Origin: Serratia plymuthica
Lineage (GTDB): Bacteria; Pseudomonadota; Gammaproteobacteria; Enterobacterales; Enterobacteriaceae
Assembly: GCF_018336935.1 (NCBI RefSeq)
Contig: NZ_CP068771.1
Span: forward strand, 3,472,001 to 3,536,000
Direction: 5' to 3'
DNA length: 64,000 bases
The number at the start of each line of letters is the position of its first letter. Position 1 is the first letter of the stretch. Below the pieces are notes generated by a model, which did not search any database, had not been told where the DNA came from, and saw only the letters and a program-made list of their open reading frames with translations. Below are positions 18,355 to 29,815 of the stretch, one piece after another. The position numbers and the translations under genes are program-made.

Positions 18355-18390
18355 CCGGGGCGCAGCAGGCAGGTAAAAGCTGCGCCCCGG
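18355..18390. terminator. Bidirectional hairpin between avtA and yidE
   Basis: CCGGGGCGCAGC and its exact complement form a 12-bp stem with a 12-base loop in the 48-bp gap between the convergent genes, so it can end both transcripts. Confidence 0.7.
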
Positions 18391-18394
18391 TTCG

Positions 18395-20053
18395 CTACAT
18401 CGCCCAAAACAGCACCGCCAGCAACTGCGGCGACATGATGCGCAGGAACATCGCCAGGGGGTAAACCGTGGCGTAAGACAGCGCGGCAGCGCCGCTGGTC
18501 GGGTGCAGGCCGTTGGCGAAGGCCAGCGCCGGCGGATCGGTCATCGAACCTGCCAGCATGCCGGACAGCGTCAGATAATTCATCTTGCCCACCACCCGCG
18601 CCAACACGCCCACGCTGAACAGCGGGATGGCGGTAATCAACGCGCCGTAGCCAATCCACGCCAGCCCTTCGCCATGCATCAGGGTATCGACAAAATTCCC
18701 CCCCGATTTCAGCCCCACCACCGCCAGAAACAGCACAATGCCCAACTCGCGCAGCGCCAGGTTGGCGCTCGGCGGCATAAACCAGTACAGCTTGCCAATG
18801 CTGCCGATACGCCCGAGGATCAATGCCGCCACCAGCGGTCCGCCGGCCAGCCCAAGGCGCAATGCCGCCGGGAAACCGGGCACGAACAGCGGTATCGAGC
18901 CCAGCAACACGCCCAGCCCGATGCCGATAAAAACCGGCAGCATCTGCACCTGTTGCAGCTTCTGTTGCGCGTTGCCGACGATGGCCGCGACCGCTTCAAT
19001 CGCTTCCGGCCGCCCCACCAGGTTGAGGATATCGCCAAATTGCAGCGTAACGTTGCTGCCGGCCACCAGTTCAACCCCGGAACGGTTCAGGCGCGAGATC
19101 ACCACGTCATATTTTTGCTTCAGGTTGAGATCGCGGATTTTGCTGCCCAACACCTTCTCATTGGTCACCACCGCCCTAACCACCTGTAACGCCGTGCCGC
19201 GCGTTGACAACGAAACGTCCACCTCTTCGCCAATCACCAGCCGGGCATTTTCCAGGCTCTCGCGCTTTCCTACCAGATGCAGATAGTCACCTAACTCCAG
19301 CCTCTCGAGCGGCGCGGGCACCATCAGCAGCTCGCCGCGTTTCAGCCGTGAGCAGACGATGTCCTCCCCATTCAGCAGCGGTACATTTTTTATCGCCATC
19401 CCTTGCAGATTGGGATTACGCACCGCCACGTTCATGGTGTGCAGCAGTTCGTGATGATTGCCCAGGCTGTTTTCAAACGCCTGGGCTTCCCGATCGATAT
19501 TGATGCGGAAGAACAGGCGGATCAGCCACATCACCAGCAGGATGCCGCAGATACCGAACGGATAGGCCATGGCGTAGCCCATCCCCATGCGATCGACCAG
19601 CGCCGGATCTGACCCCAGATCGGTAAGAATTTGCTGCCCGGCGCCGAGCGCGGGAGTATTGGTGACCGCCCCGGAGAACACGCCGAGAATGATCGGCAGC
19701 GGCACGGCAAACAGCTTGTGAACCCCCGCCGCCACCACGCCGCCGACCAGCACCAGTAAAATGGCGAAACCGTTGAGCCGCAGCCCGGACACCCGCAGCG
19801 AAGAGAAGAAACCTGGCCCCACCTGAATGCCAATGGTGTAAACGAACAGGATCAACCCGAATTCCTGGATGAAATGCAGCATGTCGCCGTTAAGACTGAT
19901 TTGCCAGCTCTGGGCGAAATGCCCCACGATAATGCCGCCGAACAGCACCCCGCCAATACCCAGCCCGACGCCATACACCTTCCAGTTACCCATCCACAGC
20001 CCGAGAACGGCCACCAATGCCAACATGCTGACGGTCAGGGCGATATCGCTCAT
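18395..20053 (-). CDS. yidE: AspT/YidE-type membrane transporter with two TrkA-C domains
   Basis: Predicted inner-membrane protein of 552 residues; E. coli YidE has 553. Two blocks of hydrophobic helices (about residues 5-185 and 375-550) flank a cytoplasmic middle holding two RCK_C/TrkA-C modules (around residues 200-365). This is the layout of the aspartate:alanine exchanger family. The Gly/Pro-rich [10 protein letters not shown] and [11 protein letters not shown] repeats are family motifs. The substrate is unknown. It lies next to ibpBA on the same strand, as in E. coli, but about 170 bases and a hairpin separate them. Confidence 0.92.
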   Translation of the reverse strand: MSDIALTVSMLALVAVLGLWMGNWKVYGVGLGIGGVLFGGIIVGHFAQSWQISLNGDMLHFIQEFGLILFVYTIGIQVGPGFFSSLRVSGLRLNGFAILLVLVGGVVAAGVHKLFAVPLPIILGVFSGAVTNTPALGAGQQILTDLGSDPALVDRMGMGYAMAYPFGICGILLVMWLIRLFFRINIDREAQAFENSLGNHHELLHTMNVAVRNPNLQGMAIKNVPLLNGEDIVCSRLKRGELLMVPAPLERLELGDYLHLVGKRESLENARLVIGEEVDVSLSTRGTALQVVRAVVTNEKVLGSKIRDLNLKQKYDVVISRLNRSGVELVAGSNVTLQFGDILNLVGRPEAIEAVAAIVGNAQQKLQQVQMLPVFIGIGLGVLLGSIPLFVPGFPAALRLGLAGGPLVAALILGRIGSIGKLYWFMPPSANLALRELGIVLFLAVVGLKSGGNFVDTLMHGEGLAWIGYGALITAIPLFSVGVLARVVGKMNYLTLSGMLAGSMTDPPALAFANGLHPTSGAAALSYATVYPLAMFLRIMSPQLLAVLFWAM

Positions 20054-20166
20054 AGGTCACATCCTTGCCAGAAGTTTAACAACAGGTTCGCGGTTAAATA
20101 CGCACAATTAATAGGGATTTTGGCATAGGCGGGCCGGAGGGAATGTGGGTTACGCCACAGAATGCA

Positions 20167-20196
20167 ACGGGGGAAGCCCGTTTGGACTTCCCCCGT
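20167..20196 (-). terminator. ibpAB terminator hairpin
   Basis: A 10-bp perfect stem (ACGGGGGAAG / CTTCCCCCGT) with a 10-base loop lies just after the ibpB stop. The U tract is weak. Confidence 0.6.
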
Positions 20197-20220
20197 GTCA
20201 TTACCGCTTTTTTCAGTCGG

Positions 20221-20649
20221 TTACTGGGCTTCTAACCCCGGCGTGGTACCGATGGCGATACGTTGTGGCTGCAAGGCATCCGGCACCTGACGCACCAGAT
20301 CGATATGCAACAGGCCGTTTTCAAACTGCGCCTCAGAAACCTGCAGGTGCTCGGCCAGCGTGAAGGTCAGAGTAAACTCTTTGCACACCAGCCCCTGATG
20401 CAGATATTCCACCTGTTTTTCCGGCGGCGTCGGCTTACCGCTCACGGTCAGGCGTGGGCCTTCCACTTCAATATTCAGTTCGCTTTGTTTGAACCCGGCC
20501 AGCGCCAGAGAAATGCGGTAGTGGTTGTCGTCGCTTTTCTCGATGTTGTACGGCGGGAAGCCCTGGGGTTCCTGGCCGCCCATTGAGCTGGCCAACTTGT
20601 CGAAACCAATCCACTGACGCAGCAAAGGTGACAAATCGTAATTACGCAT
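20221..20649 (-). CDS. ibpB: Small heat-shock protein IbpB
   Basis: A 142-residue alpha-crystallin-domain holdase that binds aggregating proteins together with IbpA and hands them to DnaK/ClpB. The domain spans about residues 35-128, with [12 protein letters not shown] and [12 protein letters not shown] short IXI-like QRIAIG lies near the C-terminus. It follows ibpA by about 107 bases on the same strand. Its leader has a ROSE-like UCGCU facing the Shine-Dalgarno sequence, so its translation may be temperature-dependent. Confidence 0.95.
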   Translation of the reverse strand: MRNYDLSPLLRQWIGFDKLASSMGGQEPQGFPPYNIEKSDDNHYRISLALAGFKQSELNIEVEGPRLTVSGKPTPPEKQVEYLHQGLVCKEFTLTFTLAEHLQVSEAQFENGLLHIDLVRQVPDALQPQRIAIGTTPGLEAQ

Positions 20650-20690
20650 AATGTAAAACTCCTTCTATGAAGCGAGATTATGTTTAAATC
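20650..20690 (-). promoter_or_regulatory. ROSE-like RNA thermometer before ibpB
   Basis: On the transcribed strand, UCGCU (20671-20675) lies six bases before an AAGGAG ribosome site (20659-20664), matching the U(U/C)GCU anti-Shine-Dalgarno signature of ROSE elements. A ROSE element is known before E. coli ibpB. Folding was not computed. Confidence 0.5.
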
Positions 20691-20756
20691 GCCCCCTGAC
20701 GGCAGGCAAGTTAACTAACGTCCCACCGGCGATTCATTCCGCCGATGAAATAAGAA

Positions 20757-21170
20757 TTATTTAATTTCAATCCGACGCGGTTTTAATGTTTCCGGCACGA
20801 TGCGCTCCATATCGATATACAACAACCCATTCTCCAGCTTCGCACCTTTAATTTTGATATGCTCGGCCAGCTGGAATTTACGCTCGAAGTTACGCTCGGC
20901 AATACCTTGATATAAGTAGGTTCTTTCAGCAGGCTCATTATTATGGGCACCACGCACAATCAGCAAATTGTCCTGGGTGGTGATCTCCAGCTCCTGCTCG
21001 GCAAACCCGGCCACCGCGATCGCAATGCGATAATGGTTTTCATCCACCAGCTCAACGTTATAAGGTGGATAGCCGCCATTCCCCTGGCTCTGCCCGGCCT
21101 CCAACGCGTTAAACAAACGATCAAAACCAATGGCGGAACGGTATAGCGGGGAAAGATCAAAATTGCGCAT
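20757..21170 (-). CDS. ibpA: Small heat-shock protein IbpA
   Basis: A 137-residue alpha-crystallin-domain chaperone that coats aggregates and inclusion bodies and partners IbpB. The domain (about residues 35-125) shows [12 protein letters not shown] and [15 protein letters not shown]. The C-terminal IEI motif (RRIEIK) mediates oligomer contacts. It is first in the ibpAB operon, with a sigma-32 promoter and a ROSE-like leader upstream. The start is fixed by AGGAGG seven bases before ATG 21170. Confidence 0.96.
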   Translation of the reverse strand: MRNFDLSPLYRSAIGFDRLFNALEAGQSQGNGGYPPYNVELVDENHYRIAIAVAGFAEQELEITTQDNLLIVRGAHNNEPAERTYLYQGIAERNFERKFQLAEHIKIKGAKLENGLLYIDMERIVPETLKPRRIEIK

Positions 21171-21240
21171 AAAACAGCCTCCTAAGGCACTTCAGCGAGG
21201 TTTAATAATTAAGCCTTCCACTAAGGACAGACTAATAATA
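21171..21240 (-). promoter_or_regulatory. ROSE-type RNA thermometer before ibpA
   Basis: The leader contains UCGCU (21194-21198) ten bases before AGGAGG (21178-21183), the arrangement by which ROSE hairpins hide the ribosome site at low temperature. Upstream inverted segments could form the other stems. E. coli ibpA has a verified ROSE element; here it is inferred from motif and position. Confidence 0.65.
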
Positions 21241-21281
21241 AGAATTCCCTTACGGCAAATTCTTAATTTGGTTCTGATAAG

Positions 21282-21310
21282 AAAATGGGGGTCGATTTCA
21301 TCATTTCAAC
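21282..21310 (-). promoter_or_regulatory. Sigma-32 heat-shock promoter of ibpAB
   Basis: Read on the minus strand, GTTGAAA (-35) is followed 14 bases later by CCCCATTTT (-10), close to the sigma-32 consensus CTTGAAA / CCCCATNT. It lies about 110 bp before ibpA. Confidence 0.82.
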
Positions 21311-21473
21311 CGGCGGCGATCAAAAAAATGACAATCCGTTCGGCGAAAGTTTTTTTATCCCTTACAATAAAGTGAGAGAGCCGCCACAGAGCGTGACCTT
21401 GCTCCTTTTAAAACATCGATAAGATGTTATAGATCAGCAAAATTTGGGGCACAGCACCCTGCAGGATGGAATA

Positions 21474-21818
21474 ATGAAAACGATAAAAGTGATAGCAACC
21501 AGCTGTATACTGTTGGCAACCAACGGCTGCTCCAGCGTCATGAGCCACACCGGCCCGAATCAGGGCTACTATCCGGGTACCCGCGCCAGCGTGGGCATGC
21601 TGAAGGACGACAACACCAGCTGGGCGATGATGCCGTTGCTGGCACTGGATCTGCCCTTCTCCGCGGTGATGGATACCGTGCTGCTGCCTTACGACTATAT
21701 GCGCTCCGGCAGCGACGACACCGCAGACTCCCCGAAAGCACGGATCCTGCGAAGCGAAGAGCAGAACCTGGCGGCCAGCGGCGATCCCAGCCATGCAGCC
21801 AACGTAGTCGCACATTAA
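21474..21818 (+). CDS. yidQ: YidQ family (DUF1375) putative lipoprotein
   Basis: A 114-residue protein with a hydrophobic N-terminal signal and CSSVMSH after it, resembling E. coli YidQ. The probable acylated residue is Cys19, but the lipobox (ATNGC) is weak because the -3 position is Thr. The conserved GYYPGTRAS and LALDLPFSAVMDTVLLPYD stretches follow. ATG 21474 has AGGATGGA nine bases upstream. It diverges from ibpA and converges on yidR. Function is unknown. Confidence 0.88.
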   Translation: MKTIKVIATSCILLATNGCSSVMSHTGPNQGYYPGTRASVGMLKDDNTSWAMMPLLALDLPFSAVMDTVLLPYDYMRSGSDDTADSPKARILRSEEQNLAASGDPSHAANVVAH

Positions 21819-21826
21819 GACGCCTT

Positions 21827-21848
21827 ACGCGGGCTGCGCGGCCCGCGT
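21827..21848. terminator. Hairpin between convergent yidQ and yidR
   Basis: ACGCGGGC and its exact complement form an 8-bp stem with a 6-base loop in the 35-bp gap, suitable as a shared terminator. Confidence 0.65.
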
Positions 21849-21853
21849 CTTGA

Positions 21854-23134
21854 TCACACCTCAGCCACAAAAATCTGGCTGAACCCCTCAACCTCGCGCA
21901 TAAACGCCACGTGATTGCCGTCCGGCGAAAAAACAATGGCATCGCCCGACGGCGGCAGCGCAGTGCGCTGCGTCAGGCGCTGCATGCGGCCGCTGGCCAC
22001 TTCGCACAGCATCAGGCTGTTATCACTCACCAGCGCGATCCACCCGCCCGCCGGGTGCCAACTGAACGCCGACTGGATCCCATGCTCACCCCGGGTAATT
22101 TGGCGCGGCGCGCCGCCGTTCGGCGAAACCGTCCACAGCTGCACGACGCCCTCGTCATCCTTCATCAGAAAGGCAATCATGCTGCCATCAGGCGAGCTGC
22201 GCAGCCAGTGGCGCGGCGCGGTGACGACCCCCGGATAACGACGCCCGCCGGTAAAGGTCAGGCGACGTTGGCGCACGCCCAAAGGAGGAGCGGGTAAATG
22301 GGTCGGGGTGCCCTGCAGCGGCCGGGAGCCGGCTTTAGCATAATCGGCGTCGTCGTGCGGCAGATCGACAATAAACACTTCCGGCAACTTTTCGTCGGCA
22401 GCGGAACGCGTATCGCCGATAAACGCCAGTGCCCAACGCTGTTGGCGTCCATCGGGCCGGGCATAGCCGCATTGCCCGACCCACCCCTCTTCATAGGCAC
22501 GGCTAATCTGGTCACTGCCCGGCTGCGGTTGTGGCGTAGTCTCGCTGACCAGCACACAGTAATGGCTGCCATCATATTCACGCGGATGCTGCCTGGGCGG
22601 GTTTACGCCCTGCAACGGCACAGCCACACCGACGTTACGCAGATCCAGCGCCGGGTCCAGCTCGTGCATCACATGGTCGTTATAGGTAAAGCTCAGGCGG
22701 CTGCCGTCCGGGCTGAATACGTGGACATGAGTGCCGCCGCGCAGCGCCCCGGGGGTATAAGGTGCGGTGATATCCATCGCATCGAGAGTAATGGCCAATT
22801 CACGGTCCGGTTCGCTGACGATCACGCCACGGCGGTGATGAAAATCGTAATGCCAAACGCTGTCCGGGTGTTCAGGGCCGTGAATAAACGCGTAGCGGGC
22901 CGGCGCGTCCGGGCTGACGGTCACCACACCCACATGTGCGCCGTGCTGGGCGCGATATACCACCTCTACCTTGCCGCTGTTGGCATTCACCCGTTCAATA
23001 CTCAGGCCGGTAAAGGAAGCGCCGTTCGGGCGCACGTCGTAAACCAGCCACTGGCTGTCTGGCGTCCAGACGTTGATATTGGTTAACTGGTGTCCACGTG
23101 GATCAAAAGTCAGCTGTTTTTCCCGATAGCTCAT
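21854..23134 (-). CDS. yidR: YidR-like WD40/TolB-type beta-propeller protein (DUF3748)
   Basis: A 426-residue cytoplasmic-looking protein. Repeated TolB-like propeller blades are visible: INVWTPDSQWLVYDVRP, HVFSPDGSRLSF, RSSPDGSMIAFL and VFSPDGNHVAFM. E. coli YidR has 415 residues and no settled function. ATG 23134 is preferred to an in-frame start at 23152 because GGGGAG lies seven bases before it. It sits convergent to yidQ as in E. coli. The blades suggest a binding role, not catalysis. Confidence 0.88.
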   Translation of the reverse strand: MSYREKQLTFDPRGHQLTNINVWTPDSQWLVYDVRPNGASFTGLSIERVNANSGKVEVVYRAQHGAHVGVVTVSPDAPARYAFIHGPEHPDSVWHYDFHHRRGVIVSEPDRELAITLDAMDITAPYTPGALRGGTHVHVFSPDGSRLSFTYNDHVMHELDPALDLRNVGVAVPLQGVNPPRQHPREYDGSHYCVLVSETTPQPQPGSDQISRAYEEGWVGQCGYARPDGRQQRWALAFIGDTRSAADEKLPEVFIVDLPHDDADYAKAGSRPLQGTPTHLPAPPLGVRQRRLTFTGGRRYPGVVTAPRHWLRSSPDGSMIAFLMKDDEGVVQLWTVSPNGGAPRQITRGEHGIQSAFSWHPAGGWIALVSDNSLMLCEVASGRMQRLTQRTALPPSGDAIVFSPDGNHVAFMREVEGFSQIFVAEV

Positions 23135-23234
23135 GGCGGCTCCCCTGCACATGTTGGCACTAAGTCACCATCTTACCGGATTGGACAATGGCTTCACATC
23201 GCCCATCAGGGCACTTTCCGCCGATGAAGGGGTT

Positions 23235-23260
23235 TACAATAAATACAATAAAGTACAATA
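23235..23260. promoter_or_regulatory. Three TACAATA direct repeats upstream of the dehydratase operon
   Basis: TACAATA occurs at 23235, 23244 and 23254, that is every 9-10 bp on one face of the helix, in an AT-rich tract between divergent yidR and the PLP dehydratase gene. It may be a regulator site or overlapping -10 elements. Confidence 0.35.
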
Positions 23261-23350
23261 TGGATTTTTAAGTCTACATCAGTAATGAATGCCCAATGGC
23301 AAGTCAGGCCAGAAATGGTCATCAACCCGATGAAAATAAAAGGAACCGGT

Positions 23351-24319
23351 ATGAGCAGCTTATTTGACGCAATTGTTTCCGCCCATCAGCAGCTGCGTCC
23401 TCAGGTACGCGTGACCCCGCTGGAGCGCAGCGTGCTGCTGTCGCAACAGTTGGGTTGCGAACTGTATCTGAAATGCGACCATCTGCAGCCAACCGGTTCA
23501 TTCAAGTTTCGCGGCGCCAGCAATAAACTGCGGCTGCTGAGTGACGAACAGCGTCAACGCGGGGTGATCGCCGCCTCCAGCGGTAATCACGGCCAGGCGA
23601 TGGCGCTGGCGGGCAAACTGATGGGCGTCAGCGTGACGGTCTATGCGCCGGAAACCGCCGCCGCGATAAAACTTGAAACCATCCGCGCTTTGGGCGGTAA
23701 AGTCGTGACGGTGCCGGGGGATGCGCTGAAAGCGGAACAGGCAGGCGAGAAGGCGGCCCAGGAACAGGGCAAAGTGTATGTTTCCCCTTATAACGACGAG
23801 CAAGTGATCGCCGGCCAGGGCACCTGCGGCATGGAGTTGGTCGAACAGCAGCCAGATCTGGATGCGGTGATTGTCGCCGTGGGCGGCGGTGGTTATATTT
23901 CAGGTATTGGCACCGTATTGCAGCAATTGTCGCCGAAAACCCAGCTTATCGCCTGTTGGCCCGAGAATGCCACCAGCATGTACAGCGCGCTGGAAGCCGG
24001 CCATATCTTCCCGGTAGAAGAGCAGGAAACCCTGTCCGACGGCACCGCCGGCGGCGTGGAGCCGAACGCCATTACCTTCCCGCTGTGCCAGCGGCTGATC
24101 GATCGCAAAATTCTGGTCAGTGAAAAGGAAATCAAACGGGCGATGCGCCAGATTGCCGCCAGCGATCGCTGGATTATTGAAGGCGCTGCCGGGGTGGCCC
24201 TGGCGGCGGCCATCAAGCTGGCACCGGAATTTCAGGGAAAAAAAGTGGCGGTGGTGCTGTGCGGAAAAAACATCGTGCTGGAGAAATACCTCAAGGCCAT
24301 TGCCGATGAAAATCATTAA
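23351..24319 (+). CDS. PLP-dependent serine/threonine (or 3-hydroxyaspartate) dehydratase family
   Basis: A fold-type II PLP enzyme of 322 residues related to TdcB, serine racemase, EutB and 3-hydroxyaspartate dehydratase. Visible features: the PLP lysine Lys52 in TGSFKFRGA, SSGNHGQ at 76-82, the phosphate-binding GGGGYISG, and a C-terminal CGKN where most relatives have SGGN. The metal-site Glu of serine racemase appears replaced by Trp (ACWPENA). ATG 23351 has AAGGA upstream; an ATG at 23285 has none. It overlaps a cyclodeaminase-like gene by 14 bp, so the two products probably act in sequence. The exact substrate is not readable. Confidence 0.82.
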   Translation: MSSLFDAIVSAHQQLRPQVRVTPLERSVLLSQQLGCELYLKCDHLQPTGSFKFRGASNKLRLLSDEQRQRGVIAASSGNHGQAMALAGKLMGVSVTVYAPETAAAIKLETIRALGGKVVTVPGDALKAEQAGEKAAQEQGKVYVSPYNDEQVIAGQGTCGMELVEQQPDLDAVIVAVGGGGYISGIGTVLQQLSPKTQLIACWPENATSMYSALEAGHIFPVEEQETLSDGTAGGVEPNAITFPLCQRLIDRKILVSEKEIKRAMRQIAASDRWIIEGAAGVALAAAIKLAPEFQGKKVAVVLCGKNIVLEKYLKAIADENH

Positions 24320-25247
24320 TCAGCAACAGATAATTGACAGTTTCGACGCAGATAGCATCACGTCACTGCTTAAATCTGGATTTATTGCTTACTCGCGGCA
24401 ACAGGTACAACAGCCGCCGGTACAGCATTTTCTGTTTGAGCAAGCCGCAGGCGACTGCTGCATTAAATCGGCGTGGCTGGAAGGCGACGAGCAGTTTGTC
24501 GTCAAGGTGTCCGCCGGTTTCTATCGCAACCCGGCGCAAGGGTTGGCCAGCAATCAGGGATTGCTGATGGCCTTCTCTGCACTGACCGGCGAGCCGCAGG
24601 CGCTGCTGCTGGACGAAGGCTGGCTGACCGCGTTACGCACTGCGCTGGCGGGCCGTATTGCCGCCGAGCTGTGCGCTCCGGCGGACATCCCGGCGATCGG
24701 CATCGTCGGCTGCGGCATGCAGGCCCGGCTGCAGTTGCAGCAGCTAAAACCACTCATCGCGTGCCGTGAAGTCTGGGTGTGGGGGCGTAGCGAACCTGCT
24801 CTGCAAGCCTTTCGCCACGATGCCGAAGCCGAGGGTTTCCGGGTGCATACCACCCAGGATGCGGCAGAGCTGGCGGCGCATTGTCGGCTGATTGTCACCA
24901 CCACACCCAGCCGCGAGCCCATTTTGCAGGCGGCGGATATTCAGCCTGGCACCCATATTACGGCGATTGGCGCAGACGCCCACGGCAAGCAGGAGCTGGC
25001 GACCGATCTGGTGGCCAAAGCGGATCTGTTGCTGGTTGATGCTTTATCGCAGTGTGCAGATTATGGCGAGATCGCCTGCGCTTATCGGCAAGGTTTGCTG
25101 ACATCGAAGCCGATCGTTGAATTTGGCACAGCGCTGGCGCAGGGGGGAAAGCTGCGCAGCAGCCCGCAGCAAATCACTATTGCCGATCTTACCGGGCTGG
25201 CGATTCAGGACGTACAGATTGCGAAGGGTATTTTAGCGCGGCTCTGA
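24306..25247 (+). CDS. Ornithine cyclodeaminase / mu-crystallin family oxidoreductase
   Basis: A 313-residue protein. The family motif LTALRTALAGRIAAE is followed by a Rossmann fold with GIVGCGMQARLQLQQL (NAD(P) binding) and VTTTPSREPIL. Members are ornithine cyclodeaminases, ketimine and iminosuccinate reductases, alanine dehydrogenases and EutC of ectoine breakdown. The start ATG lies inside the last codons of the dehydratase gene. With a dehydratase upstream, an imine reductase or EutC-like role is more likely than true ornithine cyclodeaminase; this is inference. Confidence 0.82.
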   Translation: MKIINQQQIIDSFDADSITSLLKSGFIAYSRQQVQQPPVQHFLFEQAAGDCCIKSAWLEGDEQFVVKVSAGFYRNPAQGLASNQGLLMAFSALTGEPQALLLDEGWLTALRTALAGRIAAELCAPADIPAIGIVGCGMQARLQLQQLKPLIACREVWVWGRSEPALQAFRHDAEAEGFRVHTTQDAAELAAHCRLIVTTTPSREPILQAADIQPGTHITAIGADAHGKQELATDLVAKADLLLVDALSQCADYGEIACAYRQGLLTSKPIVEFGTALAQGGKLRSSPQQITIADLTGLAIQDVQIAKGILARL

Positions 25248-25254
25248 CGCGCTT

Positions 25255-25277
25255 CAGGGGCGCGGATGCGCCCTCTG
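25255..25277. terminator. Hairpin between the cyclodeaminase-like gene and yidA
   Basis: CAGGGGCGC and GCGCCCTCTG form a GC-rich stem with one bulge and a 4-base loop between convergent genes. Confidence 0.5.
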
Positions 25278-25292
25278 GGATGCAACAACGCC

Positions 25293-26108
25293 TCAGGCAT
25301 TCAGCACAAACTTCTCAATGGCCCGCGCCACGCCGTCTTCAGTGTTGGCGGTGGTAACGAATCGCGCCACCGCTTTCAGTTCCGGGATGGCGTTGCCCAT
25401 AGCTACGCCAACGCCGGCGTATTCGATCATCGCAGTATCATTGGCCTGATCGCCCAACGCCATCACGTTTTCCTGCGCAATGCCGAGGTGTTCTGCCAGC
25501 ATTTTCACCCCGGTGCCCTTATCAACCCGCTTATGCAAGATCTCCAGGAAGTAAGGCGCGCTTTTCAGGATGGTATAACGCTCCCACGCTTCGGCAGGCA
25601 GGCGCGCAATCGCGCGATCGAGCAGCTCCGGCTCATCAATCATCATCACTTTAGGGAAACGCATCTGGCGGTCCATTTCCTCCACGCTGCGGTATTTCAA
25701 CGGAATACCGGTCATGTGAGCTTCATGAATGGTGTATTTGCCGATATCCTTGTTCGGCGTATACAAGGTATCGAAATCAAACGCTTGATAGTGGACGCCC
25801 AACTCGCGCGCCAACCGTTCAACATAAATATAGTCTTCAAAATCCAGGGTTTCCTGCAGGATACAGGCGCCGTCTGCCGCCTGTAAAACCAGAGCGCCGT
25901 TATAGGTAATGCAGAAATCACCGGGGCCCTGGATATCCAACTGCCGCAGGTAATCCTGCACGCCGACGTAAGGCCGCCCGGTGGCCAACACCACGCGCAC
26001 CCCATTGCGGCGCGCCTCGGTGATGGCCTGTTTTACCGCCGGCGTAATCTGGTGCTGCGGATTAAGTAGCGTACCGTCCATATCGATCGCAATCAGTTCA
26101 ATAGCCAT
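25293..26108 (-). CDS. yidA: Sugar-phosphate phosphatase YidA (HAD, Cof type)
   Basis: A 271-residue haloacid-dehalogenase phosphatase. Motif I DMDGTLL carries the nucleophile Asp9 near the N-terminus. Motif II is ATGRPY, and motifs III/IV appear as the conserved Lys region and GDQANDTAMIEYAG. The large C2B cap sits between. E. coli YidA acts on small sugar phosphates. It lies after gyrB on the same strand, as in E. coli. GGGAG nine bases before ATG 26108 supports the start. Confidence 0.95.
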   Translation of the reverse strand: MAIELIAIDMDGTLLNPQHQITPAVKQAITEARRNGVRVVLATGRPYVGVQDYLRQLDIQGPGDFCITYNGALVLQAADGACILQETLDFEDYIYVERLARELGVHYQAFDFDTLYTPNKDIGKYTIHEAHMTGIPLKYRSVEEMDRQMRFPKVMMIDEPELLDRAIARLPAEAWERYTILKSAPYFLEILHKRVDKGTGVKMLAEHLGIAQENVMALGDQANDTAMIEYAGVGVAMGNAIPELKAVARFVTTANTEDGVARAIEKFVLNA

Positions 26109-26185
26109 TCGAGTTTCTCCCAGTGGTTTTTTCCCATGCTAACGCGTTTCAGCCCGTGCTGTCAGCGCCAAAAAAAGCGTAAAAA

Positions 26186-26215
26186 AAATCCGCGCAAGTC
26201 ACCCGGCGCGGATTT
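26186..26215 (-). terminator. Intrinsic terminator after gyrB
   Basis: On the minus strand a 10-bp perfect GC-rich stem (AAATCCGCGC pairing with GCGCGGATTT) with a 10-base loop is followed by a run of eight U, a classical terminator for the dnaA-dnaN-recF-gyrB transcript. Confidence 0.85.
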
Positions 26216-26225
26216 TCAACGATCC

Positions 26226-26276
26226 CCTTCATACTTCAAGCCGCCTTGATGCAACTTGAATTATTTTGGGGATAAG
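26226..26276. repeat. Ends-only ERIC remnant between yidA and gyrB
   Basis: CATACTTCAAGCCGCC and GATGCAACTTGAATTATTTTGGGG are the two outer arms seen in full ERIC copies (compare 11565-11691) brought together without the core, giving about 50 bp. Confidence 0.5.
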
Positions 26277-26280
26277 GAAG

Positions 26281-28713
<2,433 letters not shown>

Positions 28714-29799
28714 TTAGTCCTGTGGTTGAACCTCTATTTTACCTTGTTCCACGCGGAACATCTTGCCCTTTTCACCGGCCATATCGGTCACTTGCTCAGC
28801 GCTGACTGCGCTGACAAAGACCTGGGCCTGGGTGGCTTTCAGGCGATCGGCCAGTAACCGGCGACGGCCGGTGTCCAGCTCGGAGGCAAAATCATCAATC
28901 AGATACAGGCAACGCCGCCCGCTCTGCCGGGTGAGAAACTCACCCTGCGCTAAGCGCAACGCGCACATCAGCAGTTTCAGCTGACCGCGCGACAACAAAT
29001 CCTCTACCGGCGTGCCGTCGGCACGTATGCGGAAGTCCGCCTTATGCGGCCCCACAGCGGTATAGGTTAACGCCCTGTCGCGCTCAAACTGGCGCTCCAG
29101 CAGCTCTCCGTAGTCGCTCTCTTTGTCCCAGCCGCGCTGGAAAGAGAAACTCAGGGCAAATTCGGGCAAAAACTGCGCGCATGTCGCGGTGATATCCGCG
29201 GCAATCGCGTCGCTGTAAGCTGCCCGCCACTCGCTGATACGCTCGGCCAACGGGATCAATTCCTGATCCCAGGCGCGGATCTGCGCATAGCGACTGACCT
29301 GGCGCAGCGCGGCATTGCGCTGCTTCAGTAACCTTTTCAGGTTGCTCCAGGCGGTGAAAAAACCGGGTTCGTTATGAAAACAGCCCCAGTCCAGGAAGGC
29401 GCGCCGGAATTTCGGCCCGCCGTTTAGCAGGGTAAAACCTTCGGGGGTGATCAGCTGCATCGGCAATAGCTGCGCCAGTTCGGCCACTTTGTGGCCGTCG
29501 CTGCCATCGATACGTACCTTGCTGTCCCCCTGACGGCTCTTGCTTAATCCTACGGATATTTCACGTTCTGCGCCGTTAATGCGGCCGTGCAAAATGAACT
29601 CCGGCTGGTCGTGGCGGATCACCCTGCCGGCCTGCAGGCTGCGAAACGCGCGCCCGTGGCCAAGGGTATACACCGCCTCAAGCACGCTGGTTTTCCCACT
29701 GCCGTTGGCCCCAACCAGGAAATTGAATCCCGATGCCAGATCCAAATCCGCCGCTTCAATATTGCGGAAATCTTTAATCAGTAAACGCGTTAATGCCAT
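28714..29799 (-). CDS. recF: Recombination mediator RecF
   Basis: A 361-residue SMC-like ATPase that loads RecA at single-strand gaps with RecO and RecR. Walker [10 protein letters not shown] lies near residue 30, the signature-like [10 protein letters not shown] is in the C-terminal third, and Walker B is [15 protein letters not shown] 29799. In E. coli recF abuts dnaN, whereas here 155 bp with a structured repeat separates them, so translational coupling to dnaN is probably lost. Confidence 0.96.
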   Translation of the reverse strand: MALTRLLIKDFRNIEAADLDLASGFNFLVGANGSGKTSVLEAVYTLGHGRAFRSLQAGRVIRHDQPEFILHGRINGAEREISVGLSKSRQGDSKVRIDGSDGHKVAELAQLLPMQLITPEGFTLLNGGPKFRRAFLDWGCFHNEPGFFTAWSNLKRLLKQRNAALRQVSRYAQIRAWDQELIPLAERISEWRAAYSDAIAADITATCAQFLPEFALSFSFQRGWDKESDYGELLERQFERDRALTYTAVGPHKADFRIRADGTPVEDLLSRGQLKLLMCALRLAQGEFLTRQSGRRCLYLIDDFASELDTGRRRLLADRLKATQAQVFVSAVSAEQVTDMAGEKGKMFRVEQGKIEVQPQD

Positions 29800-29815
29800 G
29801 CTGCAGTTATCTTAA

